Shown: positions 1-8,150, counted from the first letter of the stretch. The stretch is DNA of 64,000 nucleotides from Caldisericia bacterium (GCA_030018355.1 JASEFN010000002.1:234699-298698), one strand, 5' to 3'. Notes: generated by a model from the letters alone, not told the origin. Program-made: numbers and translations.

Positions 1-56
1 AACAAACAAAAGATTTATTGGAAAAAAATCTAATTAACTTTTACAAATTTAAATAA
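1..56 (+). CDS. 3' end of an unidentified gene (partial)
   Basis: The third forward frame reads 17 codons from the window edge and ends at a TAA at 54-56. The peptide is lysine- and leucine-rich and ends in NFYKFK. The other two forward frames stop at 33 and 37. Nothing identifies the family, and chance cannot be excluded over so short a stretch. It is recorded because a gene on the + strand may enter the window here, upstream of the glycosidase-like gene. Confidence 0.25.
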   Translation, partial: QTKDLLEKNLINFYKFK

Positions 57-378
57 ATATAAACGCCATAAATTCAAAATATATTGACTTCATTGAAAGC
101 ATAAGATTTATCTAATTTTTGTATTTATATGAAGATAAAAAGAGAATTAAAAATTTTCTTCTTTTTTGAAAAATATGGATTATAAGTAAACCTAAATTTA
201 TATTTTTCTATGCCTGTTTTAATCTTAGTAAGTAAATTGATATTCTATTAAATATTAAATTAGATGATACAATATAGGTAGATTTTTTTAAATTTTTAGC
301 GTGTTTGGACTTATATTAAAAATATGAGATTTTATCAAAAATAAATAAATAAAAAATAGAAAAATGGAGGTAAAAAAG
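57..378. other. AT-rich intergenic region
   Basis: About 320 bases of very AT-rich sequence precede the GH99-like gene. I see no convincing open frame, RNA fold or repeat. A TTGACT at 84-89 has no good -10 at the right distance. The only clear element is the ribosome binding site TGGAGG at 365-370, nine bases before the ATG at 379. The promoter of the downstream gene is not identifiable by eye. Confidence 0.4.
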
Positions 379-1857
379 ATGAAAAACAAAAAAATATTAA
401 TTAAAATTACAATTTCTATTTTAATAGTAATTGGATTTATATTTTGTGTTCAAATACCTATTATAACAACCTTTTCGTCTATAAATAATTCAAAGCCACC
501 TTCTTTAGCTAATTTTAATATCCCAATTTATATTGATTATTATCATCTTAGAATAGAATATTTAACAACTTCAGATTGGACAACTCTTGAATTAGTTAAT
601 ATGGTAGAAACAATTTTAACTATGAGATTTATTGAGAAAATAGGAATACCAACTCATATTGGATTGGAATATAATATGTTAAGTTTAAACCAACCACTTG
701 AAGAATCTATTAAAGAAAAGATGGTAGGTATGAAAGTTGATTTTGCAATTTCTTCAGAAAAAATTACTCAACCTCTTTTTTTCATTCTTAAAAAGGGTAA
801 TTTGGGAAAAAGCATTGTAAGAATTTTTATTATTACAAATGAAAAGATCCAGATTATTAAAGAAATTACGCATATTGGTGAAGTTCCAGGTAGTGAAGGA
901 TTAAATCCCATATCATTTGAAATTGATCTAAAATTACTAAAAAATCTTTCACATACTCAAATAGTAATTAATCGTCCTACTAAAAAAATGATTCTGTCTT
1001 TTTATTATCCATGGTATCATGAATATGATTGGTCAAGTCCTATGCTTAGAGATAGACCATTAAAATTATATTCTTCAAATGACCCAAAGGCAATTCTTCG
1101 CCAAATTACACAGGCTCAACAAGCAGGAATAGATGGTTTTATCTCTTCATGGTGGGGGCCAAAACATTATGAAGATCAAAATTTAGAAATACTTCTAAAT
1201 TTAGCACATAAAAAAAATTTCTCTATCTCAATCTATTTTGAAACCTTAACTGAAACTGGTCCTCGAGATGAGGAAGAAATTTATCAAATGCTTAAATATA
1301 TTATTGATAAATATGGAGATCATCCAGCATTTTTAAAAATTGATGGTAAACCTGTTATTGTTATTTGGGCATCACAAGAAGTTCCACTTAAAACATGGGA
1401 AAATATTTTTACAAAACTAAGAAATGAAGGAAGAGATGCTATTTATATTGGGTGCGGCTATAATATTGATAATCTTAATGTATTTGATGGAATACATGAA
1501 TATGGAATTTTTGGTTTCAAAGATCTTAATGAAGTTTATAAAACTGTAAGTTCTTATACTCGTTATTTTTCATTGTTATCAGATGAGCCTAACAAATCAA
1601 AAATTTGGGTTGCAACTGTTCAGCCGGGTTATGATGATCGACTTATACCAGGAAGAATAGGTTATGTAAAAGATAGAGAAAATGGTTGGTGCTATTGGAA
1701 TACATTTGAAGCAGCAATAGAAAGTGATCCAGATTTAATTTTTATAACTACATGGAATGAATGGTGGGAACATACATATATTGAGCCAAGTGAACTTTAC
1801 GGGGGTATATATTTATGGATAACCTATGTATTTGCTAGCAAATGGAAAGGCCATTAA
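379..1857 (+). CDS. GH99-like secreted or membrane-anchored glycoside hydrolase
   Basis: 492 residues from the ATG at 379, which sits correctly behind TGGAGG; an ATG at 364 overlaps that ribosome binding site and is rejected. An N-terminal lysine-rich stretch and one hydrophobic helix (about residues 8-30) indicate export or membrane anchoring. A poorly recognisable region follows to about residue 200. A GH99-like domain then starts at FYYPWYHEYDW, continues with QQAGIDGFISSWWGP, and ends with WNEWWEHTYIEPS close to the C terminus, as in the endo-alpha-mannosidase-like family (GH99 and relatives). It probably acts on a mannose-containing glycan outside the membrane. Substrate and activity are inferred only from the fold family. 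It stands alone, with AT-rich flanks. Confidence 0.7.
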   Translation: MKNKKILIKITISILIVIGFIFCVQIPIITTFSSINNSKPPSLANFNIPIYIDYYHLRIEYLTTSDWTTLELVNMVETILTMRFIEKIGIPTHIGLEYNMLSLNQPLEESIKEKMVGMKVDFAISSEKITQPLFFILKKGNLGKSIVRIFIITNEKIQIIKEITHIGEVPGSEGLNPISFEIDLKLLKNLSHTQIVINRPTKKMILSFYYPWYHEYDWSSPMLRDRPLKLYSSNDPKAILRQITQAQQAGIDGFISSWWGPKHYEDQNLEILLNLAHKKNFSISIYFETLTETGPRDEEEIYQMLKYIIDKYGDHPAFLKIDGKPVIVIWASQEVPLKTWENIFTKLRNEGRDAIYIGCGYNIDNLNVFDGIHEYGIFGFKDLNEVYKTVSSYTRYFSLLSDEPNKSKIWVATVQPGYDDRLIPGRIGYVKDRENGWCYWNTFEAAIESDPDLIFITTWNEWWEHTYIEPSELYGGIYLWITYVFASKWKGH

Positions 1858-1926
1858 CTATTATTTCATAATTTAAAACAGCATATTAACAAAATCGAAT
1901 ATGTTGTGTACTCATGTAATTTATAC

Positions 1927-1955
1927 TTGACAAATTTATAAATTTAATTCATAAT
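1927..1955 (+). promoter_or_regulatory. Promoter of the nik operon
   Basis: TTGACA at 1927-1932, a 17-base spacer and CATAAT at 1950-1955 give a near-consensus sigma-70 promoter 41 bases upstream of the nikR ATG. Initiation would be at about 1962, inside the direct repeats described separately. Confidence 0.75.
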
Positions 1956-1983
1956 TGTGTTATGAATTTTAAAAATTGTGTTA
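1953..1983 (+). promoter_or_regulatory. Candidate NikR operator: 21-bp-phased direct repeat
   Basis: The decamer AATTGTGTTA occurs at 1953-1962 and again at 1974-1983, exactly 21 bases apart (two helical turns). The first copy overlaps the -10 box, so a protein bound here would block nikR transcription. Known NikR operators are usually dyads rather than direct repeats, so assignment to NikR is an inference from position. Confidence 0.4.
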
Positions 1984-1996
1984 CAAAGGAGAAGTT

Positions 1997-2404
1997 ATGG
2001 GAGAACTTGTTCGTTTTGGAGTTTCTTTAGAAAAAAATTTATTAAAAAGATTTGATAATTTTATAAAAGAGGAAAATTATCCAACAAGATCAAAAGCCAT
2101 TAGCGATTTAATTTCAGAAACTTTAACTAAAAGAGAGTGGATTAAAAGTGAGACTGTTTTTGGTTCAATAACACTTTTTTATAACCATCATAAAAGAGAT
2201 TTATCAAACAAGTTGGTTGATTTGCAACATGATTTTAATGATATTATAATTTCAAATCTCCATGTTCATATTGATAAGGATAATTGTCTTGAGGTAATTG
2301 CATTTAAAGGAAATTCAAAAAGAGTTTATGAATTAAATAAGACATTGAAAAGTATTAAGAATTTAAAATTTAATACTTCAATTATTAAAATTGAGGAGGT
2401 TTAA
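1997..2404 (+). CDS. nikR: NikR nickel-responsive transcriptional regulator
   Basis: 135 residues. The ATG at 1997 follows AAAGGAG at a good distance; an in-frame TTG at 1976 would put the binding site inside the gene. The N-terminal ribbon-helix-helix (VRFGVSLEKNLLKRFDNFI) binds DNA and the C-terminal ACT-like domain binds nickel. The family's ligand set is visible as H78, H89, H91 and C97 (HVH, then C six residues on). Family knowledge: nickel binding turns on repression of nickel uptake genes. It is the first gene of a five-gene nickel transport operon, so autoregulation is likely. A nickel rather than cobalt role for the operon rests mainly on this gene. Confidence 0.92.
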   Translation: MGELVRFGVSLEKNLLKRFDNFIKEENYPTRSKAISDLISETLTKREWIKSETVFGSITLFYNHHKRDLSNKLVDLQHDFNDIIISNLHVHIDKDNCLEVIAFKGNSKRVYELNKTLKSIKNLKFNTSIIKIEEV

Positions 2405-2406
2405 TT

Positions 2407-3048
2407 ATGCATATTCCTGATGGTTTTTTAGATGTAAAAACAACTATTTCTTTTTGGGGAATTTCAGCGGTTTTTCTTTCATATTCAATAAAAAAATTAA
2501 GGGATAATTTAAATGAAAAAATCATTCCATTAATGGGAGTTTTAGGTGCTTTTGTTTTTGCATCACAAATGTTAAATTTTCCAATTTTAAATGGTACTTC
2601 AGGTCATTTTGTTGGTGGAGTTTTACTTGGAATTGTTTTAGGTCCTTTTGCAGGTTTAATTACCATGAGTTCAATATTATTAATTCAATCTCTTCTTTTT
2701 GCAGATGGTGGAATTATTTCACTTGGTGCAAATATATTTAATATGGGAGTTGTTGGTCCCTTTTTAGGTTTTTACCTTTATAAAAATTTTTTAAAATTTT
2801 TTAAAAATAATTTTATAATTTCTTCTTTTTTATCATCATTTCTATCTGTTGTTATTGGTGCAGCATTTTGTTCTATACAACTTGGAATTTCAAATACTAT
2901 TCCAATTTCTTTAGGATTACCCACGATGGTTGGAATTCATGCTTTAATTGGAATAGGTGAAGGAGTTATAACATCATTAATTTTAAGTTTTCTTTACAAA
3001 ATTAGAAAAGATTTAATTATTCCAGAAACTTTAGGAGGTATGAAATGA
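2407..3048 (+). CDS. nikM: NikM/CbiM-type substrate-binding membrane subunit of a nickel ECF transporter
   Basis: 213 residues starting MHIPDGFLD, the family's hallmark N terminus, in which His2 and the free amino end bind Ni or Co. About six or seven hydrophobic segments follow, with the typical GHFVGGVLLGIVLGPFAG and GANIFNMGVVGP stretches. It is the S-component that captures the metal in the cytoplasmic membrane. It starts two bases after nikR and overlaps the next gene by four bases. NikR in the same operon favours nickel over cobalt. Length is normal for the family. Confidence 0.9.
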   Translation: MHIPDGFLDVKTTISFWGISAVFLSYSIKKLRDNLNEKIIPLMGVLGAFVFASQMLNFPILNGTSGHFVGGVLLGIVLGPFAGLITMSSILLIQSLLFADGGIISLGANIFNMGVVGPFLGFYLYKNFLKFFKNNFIISSFLSSFLSVVIGAAFCSIQLGISNTIPISLGLPTMVGIHALIGIGEGVITSLILSFLYKIRKDLIIPETLGGMK

Positions 3049-3323
3049 AAAAATATATATTAATTTTATTTATAATTTCAATAATTCTTGCTTTATTTTC
3101 GCCTTTTGCATCTTCTTTTCCTGATGGACTTGAAAAAGTGAGCGAAATTTTTAATTTTCAAGAGAAAGAAAGAACTTTAATTTCATCTCCAATGCCAGAT
3201 TATACAATTCCTTTAGTTCAAAATGTTAATCTATCTACAATTCTCTCTGGTATTTTTGGAGTTATTATTACCTTTATTTCTCTGTATCTTCTTGGTCTAG
3301 TATTTAAAAAAAAGATTGATTAA
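3045..3323 (+). CDS. PDGLE-domain nickel transport accessory subunit (NikN/CbiN-like)
   Basis: 92 residues with an N-terminal transmembrane helix (residues 3-25), a short extracytoplasmic loop starting with the PDGLEKV motif, and a second helix near the C terminus (about residues 63-88). This two-helix layout with PDGL is that of the small NikN/CbiN or NikL component that accompanies NikM/CbiM. It shares an ATGA overlap with nikM and its end overlaps the next gene by eight bases. The exact subfamily is uncertain. Confidence 0.8.
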   Translation: MKKYILILFIISIILALFSPFASSFPDGLEKVSEIFNFQEKERTLISSPMPDYTIPLVQNVNLSTILSGIFGVIITFISLYLLGLVFKKKID

Positions 3324-3990
3324 AAATCCTTTATTAAAATTTCTCTTTACAATATTGTTTATTTTTTCAGTTATTTCAATAAATAATAGAGAACTTGAGA
3401 AACTATTGATTTACTTAATTATAATTTTAATTTTAATAATTGCATCAAAAATTAAGGTAAAGACTTTTCTTAAAAAATTATTTTTATTATTACCATTCAT
3501 AATTATTTTTTCAATTACAAATCTTTTTATGAAATATAAAATATCTTCTTTCGATAAATTAAATTTTGTATCCATTACTCTAAAGCCTGTTATATCTTTA
3601 TCTGCAATTATCTTATTAATCGAGACAACAAATTTTGTTTATTTAATTCAAAGTTTAAAGATATTAGGAATTCCGAAAGAAATTTTAAATACTACACTAT
3701 TAATTTATAGATATTTTTTTATATTACTTGATGAAATTAAAAAAATTGAAATTGCAAGAGATATGAGATACTTTGGGGGATATTTTAAAAGACAAGTAAA
3801 AGTTTATTCAAACATAATTGGAGTTTTACTTTTAAGATCAATTGAAAGAAGTGAGAGAATTTTTAATGCAATGAAATTGAGAGGATATGAGAATGAAATT
3901 AGATACATTTTAAAATTAGAATTAAATAAAAAGGAAATTTTTATTTTATTTTTATTTATATTGATTCTTATCTTTATAAGGATTGCATGA
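3316..3990 (+). CDS. nikQ: NikQ/CbiQ (EcfT-type) transmembrane subunit of the nickel transporter
   Basis: 224 residues from a TTG start that overlaps the preceding gene. Several hydrophobic helices lie in the first half and one at the C terminus. The two coupling motifs that contact the ATPases in EcfT proteins are recognisable as IARDMRYFGG and ERSERIFNAMKLRGY. It links the metal-binding subunit to the ATPase. Four-base overlaps on both sides indicate translational coupling. The TTG start has no separate binding site, consistent with reinitiation from the upstream stop. Confidence 0.87.
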   Translation: MIKNPLLKFLFTILFIFSVISINNRELEKLLIYLIIILILIIASKIKVKTFLKKLFLLLPFIIIFSITNLFMKYKISSFDKLNFVSITLKPVISLSAIILLIETTNFVYLIQSLKILGIPKEILNTTLLIYRYFFILLDEIKKIEIARDMRYFGGYFKRQVKVYSNIIGVLLLRSIERSERIFNAMKLRGYENEIRYILKLELNKKEIFILFLFILILIFIRIA

Positions 3991-4691
3991 GAGAGGCTAT
4001 TGTTGTAAAAAATTTAAATTTTTCATATGAAAATAGTAATTTTAAACTTCAAAATATAAATTTTGTTATTTATGAAAGAGAAAACATAGGGATTATTGGA
4101 AAAAATGGTTCAGGAAAAACAACTCTCATCTTAAATCTTGTAGGAATATTAAAAGGAGATGGTTTAATAAAAATTTTTGATATTCCTTTAAAAAAAGAGA
4201 ATCTAAAGGAGATAAGGAAAAAAGTGCAAATTGTTTTTCAAAATCCAGATGATCAACTTTTCTCTCCGACTGTTTTTGATGATATATCTTTTGGTCTGCT
4301 TAACTTGGGATTAAAAGAAGATGAAGTGATGAAAAGAGTGGATGATGTACTAAAAGATATTAATATGGTTCAATATAAAAATTACTTTCCAAATCATTTA
4401 AGTTTTGGTGAAAAGAAAAAAATTTCAATTGCAACTATTCTTTCAATGAGACCAGAAATAATAATTTTTGATGAACCAACTCAAGGACTTGATCCAAAAT
4501 CAAGAAGAGAAATTATTGAAATTATTAAAAAGATTGATGGAACAAAAATTATTGTTTCTCATGATTTAGATATGATTTATAATTTATGTTCTAAAATTAT
4601 TTTATTATATAATGGGAAAATAATTAGTTTTGATGATAAAGATAAAATATTAAAAGATAAAAAACTTTTAGAAGAATGTGAATTAATATAA
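3987..4691 (+). CDS. nikO: NikO/CbiO ATPase of the nickel ECF transporter
   Basis: 234 residues with a complete ABC ATPase set: Walker A GKNGSGKTT near residue 37, Q-loop QNPDDQLF, signature LSFGEKKK (the usual LSGGE glycine replaced by Phe), Walker B IIIFDEP, and H-loop VSHD. The QNPDDQLF stretch is typical of cobalt/nickel and ECF ATPases. It energises the NikMQ complex. Last gene of the operon; no clear terminator follows, only an AT-rich gap with a gene remnant on the other strand. Confidence 0.92.
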   Translation: MREAIVVKNLNFSYENSNFKLQNINFVIYERENIGIIGKNGSGKTTLILNLVGILKGDGLIKIFDIPLKKENLKEIRKKVQIVFQNPDDQLFSPTVFDDISFGLLNLGLKEDEVMKRVDDVLKDINMVQYKNYFPNHLSFGEKKKISIATILSMRPEIIIFDEPTQGLDPKSRREIIEIIKKIDGTKIIVSHDLDMIYNLCSKIILLYNGKIISFDDKDKILKDKKLLEECELI

Positions 4692-4712
4692 AATTTACTA
4701 CAAATCTTCCAA

Positions 4713-4892
4713 TTAACTTCTTGCTTCTCTTAAAAGTTCAGTATACTCACTAATCTCTCCACCAACAAGGTTTTTAAGCGCAGCAGTAAAATCTTTTGCA
4801 AAACTTTTTGCTCTTACAGTATTTCCAAGAACAATACCTAAAACTTCTTTAATTTTTTTATTAGGTACATAATCGCATGTTGTTAAAATCAT
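4713..4892 (-). pseudogene. Truncated UPF0145 (YbjQ/DUF74) family gene
   Basis: On the minus strand an ATG (4890-4892) behind AAGGAAG opens a 59-codon frame. It reads MILTTCDYVP, then VLGIVLGNTVRAK and KNLVGGEISEYTELLREARS, then TAA. This matches the N-terminal half of UPF0145 proteins, which normally have about 105 residues and continue with a conserved second half. Nothing of that half is visible before the nikO end, so the gene looks 3'-truncated. The family forms pentamers and its function is poorly known. A short but functional product is not excluded. Confidence 0.75.
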
Positions 4893-4965
4893 ATTTACTT
4901 CCTTAATTAATAATTTCTAATTTTAATTTTATTTTTAATTTTATTATTTTAGATTCTATATTTTT

Positions 4966-5046
4966 CTATACCATCTTCTTTGCCCTTTTGACTTTTTCAA
5001 TAATTAATAAGATTACTATATAGCCAATAAAAAGAACAACGCCCAT
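4966..5046 (-). CDS. Possible 26-residue single-helix membrane peptide
   Basis: A minus-strand frame encodes MGVVLFIGYIVILLIIEK followed by a basic tail (KVKRAKKMV): one hydrophobic helix with positive residues behind it. There is no good ribosome binding site in front of the ATG and open frame continues a few codons upstream. It could be a tiny membrane protein or the remnant of a longer gene; it lies directly upstream of the UPF0145 remnant in the same orientation. Low confidence. Confidence 0.25.
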   Translation of the reverse strand: MGVVLFIGYIVILLIIEKVKRAKKMV

Positions 5047-5075
5047 AATAAAAATTTCTAAAACTCAATTAAATT

Positions 5076-5100
5076 TAAAAAGCCCTGGATATACCAGGGC
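5076..5100 (-). terminator. Rho-independent terminator of the peroxiredoxin gene
   Basis: GCCCTGG (5082-5088), a five-base loop and CCAGGGC (5094-5100) form a perfect seven-pair stem. Read on the minus strand it is followed by TTTTT. It lies about 30 bases past the peroxiredoxin stop codon. Confidence 0.88.
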
Positions 5101-5129
5101 AAAACAATTTTTTAAAAATTTCTTTCCTT

Positions 5130-5807
5130 TTACTTCTCTAGTTTTTTATGGCATAGCCACCAATCAAGGCATTCAAATTCACCTTTTTTTGCTTTTTCAA
5201 ATCTTTCCATTGCTGTTTTTATATCCTTTGCAGGTGGAATTATTACATGATCTTTTCCCACTACTTCACTATCTGGCCAATTTGCTGGCATTGCGACTCC
5301 ATATTTATCAGAAACTTGCATGCCTTCAACTGCTCTTAAAATTTCATCAATATTTCTTCCAAGTTCTTGTGGATAATAGAGGATAATCCTTATAAATCCT
5401 TTGTCATCTACAACAAACACTGCTCTTACTGTATTTGTTCCTTTTCCAGGATGAATTAATCCGAGTTTATCAGCAACTTCTCCTGTATCTGCAATAATAG
5501 GAAACTCAATCTCGACTCCCAATTTTTCTTTTATCCATTCAATCCATTTAATATGAGAGAATACTTGATCAACTGAAAGGCCAATCAATTCACAATTTAA
5601 CTTTTTAAATTTTTCATATCTCTTTTGAAAAGCAAAAAATTCTGTAGTACAAACTGGTGTAAAATCTGCTGGATGAGAGAACAAAACAAGCCATTTACCT
5701 TTGAAATGGTCTGGTAAAACCATTTCTCCATGAGTTGTTAAAACTTTAATTTCAGGAAATTTTTCACCTAAAAGTGGTATGCTTTTTCTTTCTTCATGTT
5801 CACACAT
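5130..5807 (-). CDS. Peroxiredoxin, Prx6/archaeal-type
   Basis: 225 residues. It reduces hydrogen peroxide and organic peroxides at a peroxidatic cysteine. The catalytic segment [13 protein letters not shown] places that cysteine at C53; Thr50 and the conserved Arg in TNTVRAVF complete the site. The long C-terminal extension carries two more cysteines (C213, C219; ECLDWWLC), as in two-Cys members of this 215-250 residue group, so a disulfide-resolving role is likely. Strong GGAGGTGC site upstream of the ATG and its own terminator indicate a single-gene unit. Cytoplasmic oxygen defence in an anaerobe is the expected role. Confidence 0.93.
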   Translation of the reverse strand: MCEHEERKSIPLLGEKFPEIKVLTTHGEMVLPDHFKGKWLVLFSHPADFTPVCTTEFFAFQKRYEKFKKLNCELIGLSVDQVFSHIKWIEWIKEKLGVEIEFPIIADTGEVADKLGLIHPGKGTNTVRAVFVVDDKGFIRIILYYPQELGRNIDEILRAVEGMQVSDKYGVAMPANWPDSEVVGKDHVIIPPAKDIKTAMERFEKAKKGEFECLDWWLCHKKLEK

Positions 5808-5896
5808 TTTGCACCTCCTTATTTATAATTATACCAAATTTATATTTATTTTAAAAAATTAAAAATTTAATAAATATCCATTTTCATTCAACCATC

Positions 5897-6394
5897 TTAT
5901 GTTTTTTTATAATTTGGTAAAATTTTAAATATTTTCTCATAAAAACTCTTTTTGTGAGTTTTCTCTATTAAATGAATAAGTTCATGCACAACTACATAAT
6001 TAATTAACATCTATTGGTGCCATAACTAATCTATAGGAAAAATTAAAATTTCCTCTTGCAGTACATGAATCCCTTCTCTTTTTTACACATAAAATTTCTT
6101 TTATAACCTTTTTACAAAAATTTACAAATACCTCTTTTGCCTTTTTGATAATTTTGTGATAGATAAAAACAATCATTAAAGATAATTAGTTTAATTTGAT
6201 TTTTAACTATTTTCAAATCATAAAATTTTCCAAAAAAAAGAATTTTTTTCTACTTAACAGAAAACTTTTTATGATTAACCTTTATTTTTCTATTTTCTAT
6301 AATCCTTAATTTCTTTTCAATCCAATTTTTATGTTTACTCACAAATTCTAAAATTTCATTATCTTTTGATTTAATGAAACTCTTAATAAAATAT
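5897..6394 (-). pseudogene. Decayed YgjP-like (DUF45, M48-related) metallopeptidase gene
   Basis: Three minus-strand frames carry consecutive pieces of one family. From the 5' side: NEILEFVSKHKNWIEKKL, an in-frame TAG (6250-6252), then FFGKFYDLKIVKN. A frame change near 6150-6165 leads into KAKEVFVNFCKKVIKEIL and SCTARGNFNFSYRLVMAP. A second frame change at about 6000 leads into NYVVVHELIHL, with the zinc site HELIH at 5972-5986, and PNYKKT at the end. The usual RxWGSC motif is damaged. At least two frameshifts and a stop make it a pseudogene. The second break looks like a single inserted base. Confidence 0.88.
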
Positions 6395-6445
6395 CCCCAT
6401 TTTTATATAATTTATTTATGGATTTATCTTAATGGAGGTAAAACC

Positions 6446-6670
6446 ATGCCTACTTATGAATATATTTGTTCAGATTGTGGAGAGAAGTTTGAAATTTTTG
6501 CGACTTTTGAGGAAAAAGAAAAAGGTTTGAAATTAAAATGTCCAAAATGTGAAAGTAAAAAGGTATCACAGGTTTTTGGAAGTGTCTTTATTATAAATAA
6601 ATCAAGTAGTAGTTCAGATAGCAAAGGATGTTCCTCGTGTAATGGGAATTCATGCTCCTCTTGTAGATAA
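6446..6670 (+). CDS. FmdB-family small zinc ribbon protein
   Basis: 74 residues from the ATG at 6446, which follows AATGGAGG at the right distance; an upstream in-frame ATG at 6374 lies before this site and is rejected. The start MPTYEYICSDCGEKFE is the classic FmdB-type ribbon, with zinc ligands C8/C11 and C32/C35. After it comes a flexible Ser-rich tail with four more cysteines (C62, C65, C70, C73). Family members were proposed as regulators of amide/formamide genes, but most are uncharacterised. Function here unknown. Confidence 0.85.
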   Translation: MPTYEYICSDCGEKFEIFATFEEKEKGLKLKCPKCESKKVSQVFGSVFIINKSSSSSDSKGCSSCNGNSCSSCR

Positions 6671-6700
6671 TTCATATAATAATATAATTGAGAGGTTTTA

Positions 6701-7207
6701 ATGCCATTTACTCCATTTCATTGGGGACCAAGTTCTTGGATAGGTATAATTTTATTTAAAATTTTTGATTTACCCACACTTGTTGTTGCAAGTGTAATTG
6801 TTGACATTGAACCATTTTGCGTTTTTGTTTTTAACGCACCATGGCGTGCACACGGTTTTTTGCATAGTTTCTTAGGTGGTTCAATAATTGCAACTTTAAC
6901 AGCAATATTTATCTATTTTCTAAAAAATAAAATTAGAAAAATAATGTCTTTCTTTAAGTTATCACAAAATTCACCGTTTAAAAAAATTTTATGGACTTCA
7001 TTTTTTGGAATTTACTTTCATATTTTATTAGATTCTCCTTTATATAGTGATATAACACCATTTTATCCATTAAAAACAAACCCCTTATATGGCAAGATTT
7101 CTTCACGAGATATTTATCTTTTTTGTAGTTTATCTTTTATAGTTGGATTATTTGCATATTTAATTAAACTTTGGAATTATAAAAAAAACTTTAATCAAAT
7201 ATTATGA
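6701..7207 (+). CDS. Small polytopic membrane protein, YdjM/DUF457-like
   Basis: 168 residues with about four hydrophobic segments. The opening MPFTPFHWGPSSW, the acidic pair in VIVDIEP, RAHGFLHSFLGG and the later HILLDSPLYSD resemble membrane-bound metal-dependent hydrolases of the YdjM/DUF457 type, in which conserved His/Asp residues lie near the membrane. The assignment is by motif impression only and the reaction is unknown. It follows the FmdB gene by 30 bases with a GAGAGG site, so the two may be co-transcribed. Confidence 0.6.
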   Translation: MPFTPFHWGPSSWIGIILFKIFDLPTLVVASVIVDIEPFCVFVFNAPWRAHGFLHSFLGGSIIATLTAIFIYFLKNKIRKIMSFFKLSQNSPFKKILWTSFFGIYFHILLDSPLYSDITPFYPLKTNPLYGKISSRDIYLFCSLSFIVGLFAYLIKLWNYKKNFNQIL

Positions 7208-7248
7208 GAGATAAAATTTTATAATATTTTTTATTTAAAAAATAAAAT

Positions 7249-7323
7249 TGGCTCCTCGGGCAGGATTCGAACCTGCAACCTAGTGGTTAACAGCCACCCG
7301 CTCTACCGTTGAGCTACCGAGGA
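7249..7323 (-). tRNA. tRNA-Asn (anticodon GTT)
   Basis: Read on the minus strand: perfect seven-pair acceptor stem (TCCTCGG with CCGAGGA), D arm GCTC/GAGC, anticodon loop CTGTTAA on a GGTGG/CCACT stem, T arm GCAGG-TTCGAAT-CCTGC, discriminator G and an encoded CCA. G73 is typical for tRNA-Asn. Confidence 0.97.
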
Positions 7324-7334
7324 ACCTATCATAA

Positions 7335-7362
7335 ATTATATTTAATCTTTTAATTTTGTCAA
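7335..7362 (-). promoter_or_regulatory. Promoter of tRNA-Asn
   Basis: On the minus strand TTGACA (7357-7362), a 16-base spacer and TATAAT (7335-7340) lie 11 bases before the tRNA 5' end. Both hexamers are consensus. Confidence 0.85.
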
Positions 7363-7376
7363 TATGGTTATCTATT

Positions 7377-8150
7377 TTATATTAAACCCTTTTTTGAAAG
7401 ATATTCATTTAAAATTTTTCTTATTTCATCAGAAGATAACGGACCAAAAAATGGTTCTTCTCCATCAACATAGACATTTGTTGAACCATATTTCAAAATT
7501 TCATCTTTTGTTAGAGGAACATACTCTACTAATTCAATTTTATCTCCAAACTCTTTAATAGTATCTTTTAATTTTTCATACCAAACTATAGTAAAAGGAC
7601 ACCTTAAATTCTTTACAATTTCCACAACAACTTTATTCTCTTTTTTTAAATGATTAAATGTTGGTTTTAATAATTTTGGTGTTTCAATTTCTTTATACTT
7701 TTTAATTAAAGATTTAAAAGGATGATTTAATCCACTAAGTTTAATCTCCTCAAAATCAAATTTTTTAAAAAAAGAGATAGGCATCCACTCTTCACCATCA
7801 ATTCCAATTGTCATAACTCCGCTTCTATCAATTGTGTTTTTAATAACTTCTTCAATTAGTGCTTTCCCAACTCCTCTTTTTCGAAAATTTGGTAACACCC
7901 ATATACATGGCATAAAATATAGATCTTTTCCTGATATTAAATTTATACCCTCTTCAATTGGCCAAAGTTCAACTCTTCCAATTGGGATATCCAATTCATA
8001 GGCAATAAAACCCTTCCAGCCAGATTTAAATCTAAATTCTCTCCATAAATTAGCAATAAATTTTATTGCATTTATATATTTATCCTCACTTGGACAACAT
8101 GGAACAAATAAATCAATTATATTTTCTTCTGTTGCCATTTTTATTTCCAT
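7377..8150 (-). CDS. GNAT acetyltransferase with C-terminal YoaP-like domain
   Basis: 257 residues. The first 150 form a GNAT domain: the acetyl-CoA pyrophosphate loop is RKRGVGKALIEEV, preceded by the strand CIWVLPNFRKRG. The rest (LRCPFTIVWYEKLKD, STNVYVDGEEPFFGPLSSDEIRKIL) resembles the thioredoxin-like YoaP domain found fused to GNATs. The LRCPF Cys sits where a redox Cys would be, but there is no CxxC. Acetyl acceptor unknown. GAGGAAATT upstream supports the start. Divergent from efp. Confidence 0.8.
   Translation of the reverse strand: MEIKMATEENIIDLFVPCCPSEDKYINAIKFIANLWREFRFKSGWKGFIAYELDIPIGRVELWPIEEGINLISGKDLYFMPCIWVLPNFRKRGVGKALIEEVIKNTIDRSGVMTIGIDGEEWMPISFFKKFDFEEIKLSGLNHPFKSLIKKYKEIETPKLLKPTFNHLKKENKVVVEIVKNLRCPFTIVWYEKLKDTIKEFGDKIELVEYVPLTKDEILKYGSTNVYVDGEEPFFGPLSSDEIRKILNEYLSKKGLI

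Noticed and set aside
7364-7558. Forward frame opposite the GNAT gene, and many similar hydrophobic frames opposite or inside real genes
   Set aside because: They are out-of-frame shadows of AT-rich coding DNA without ribosome binding sites or family signal.
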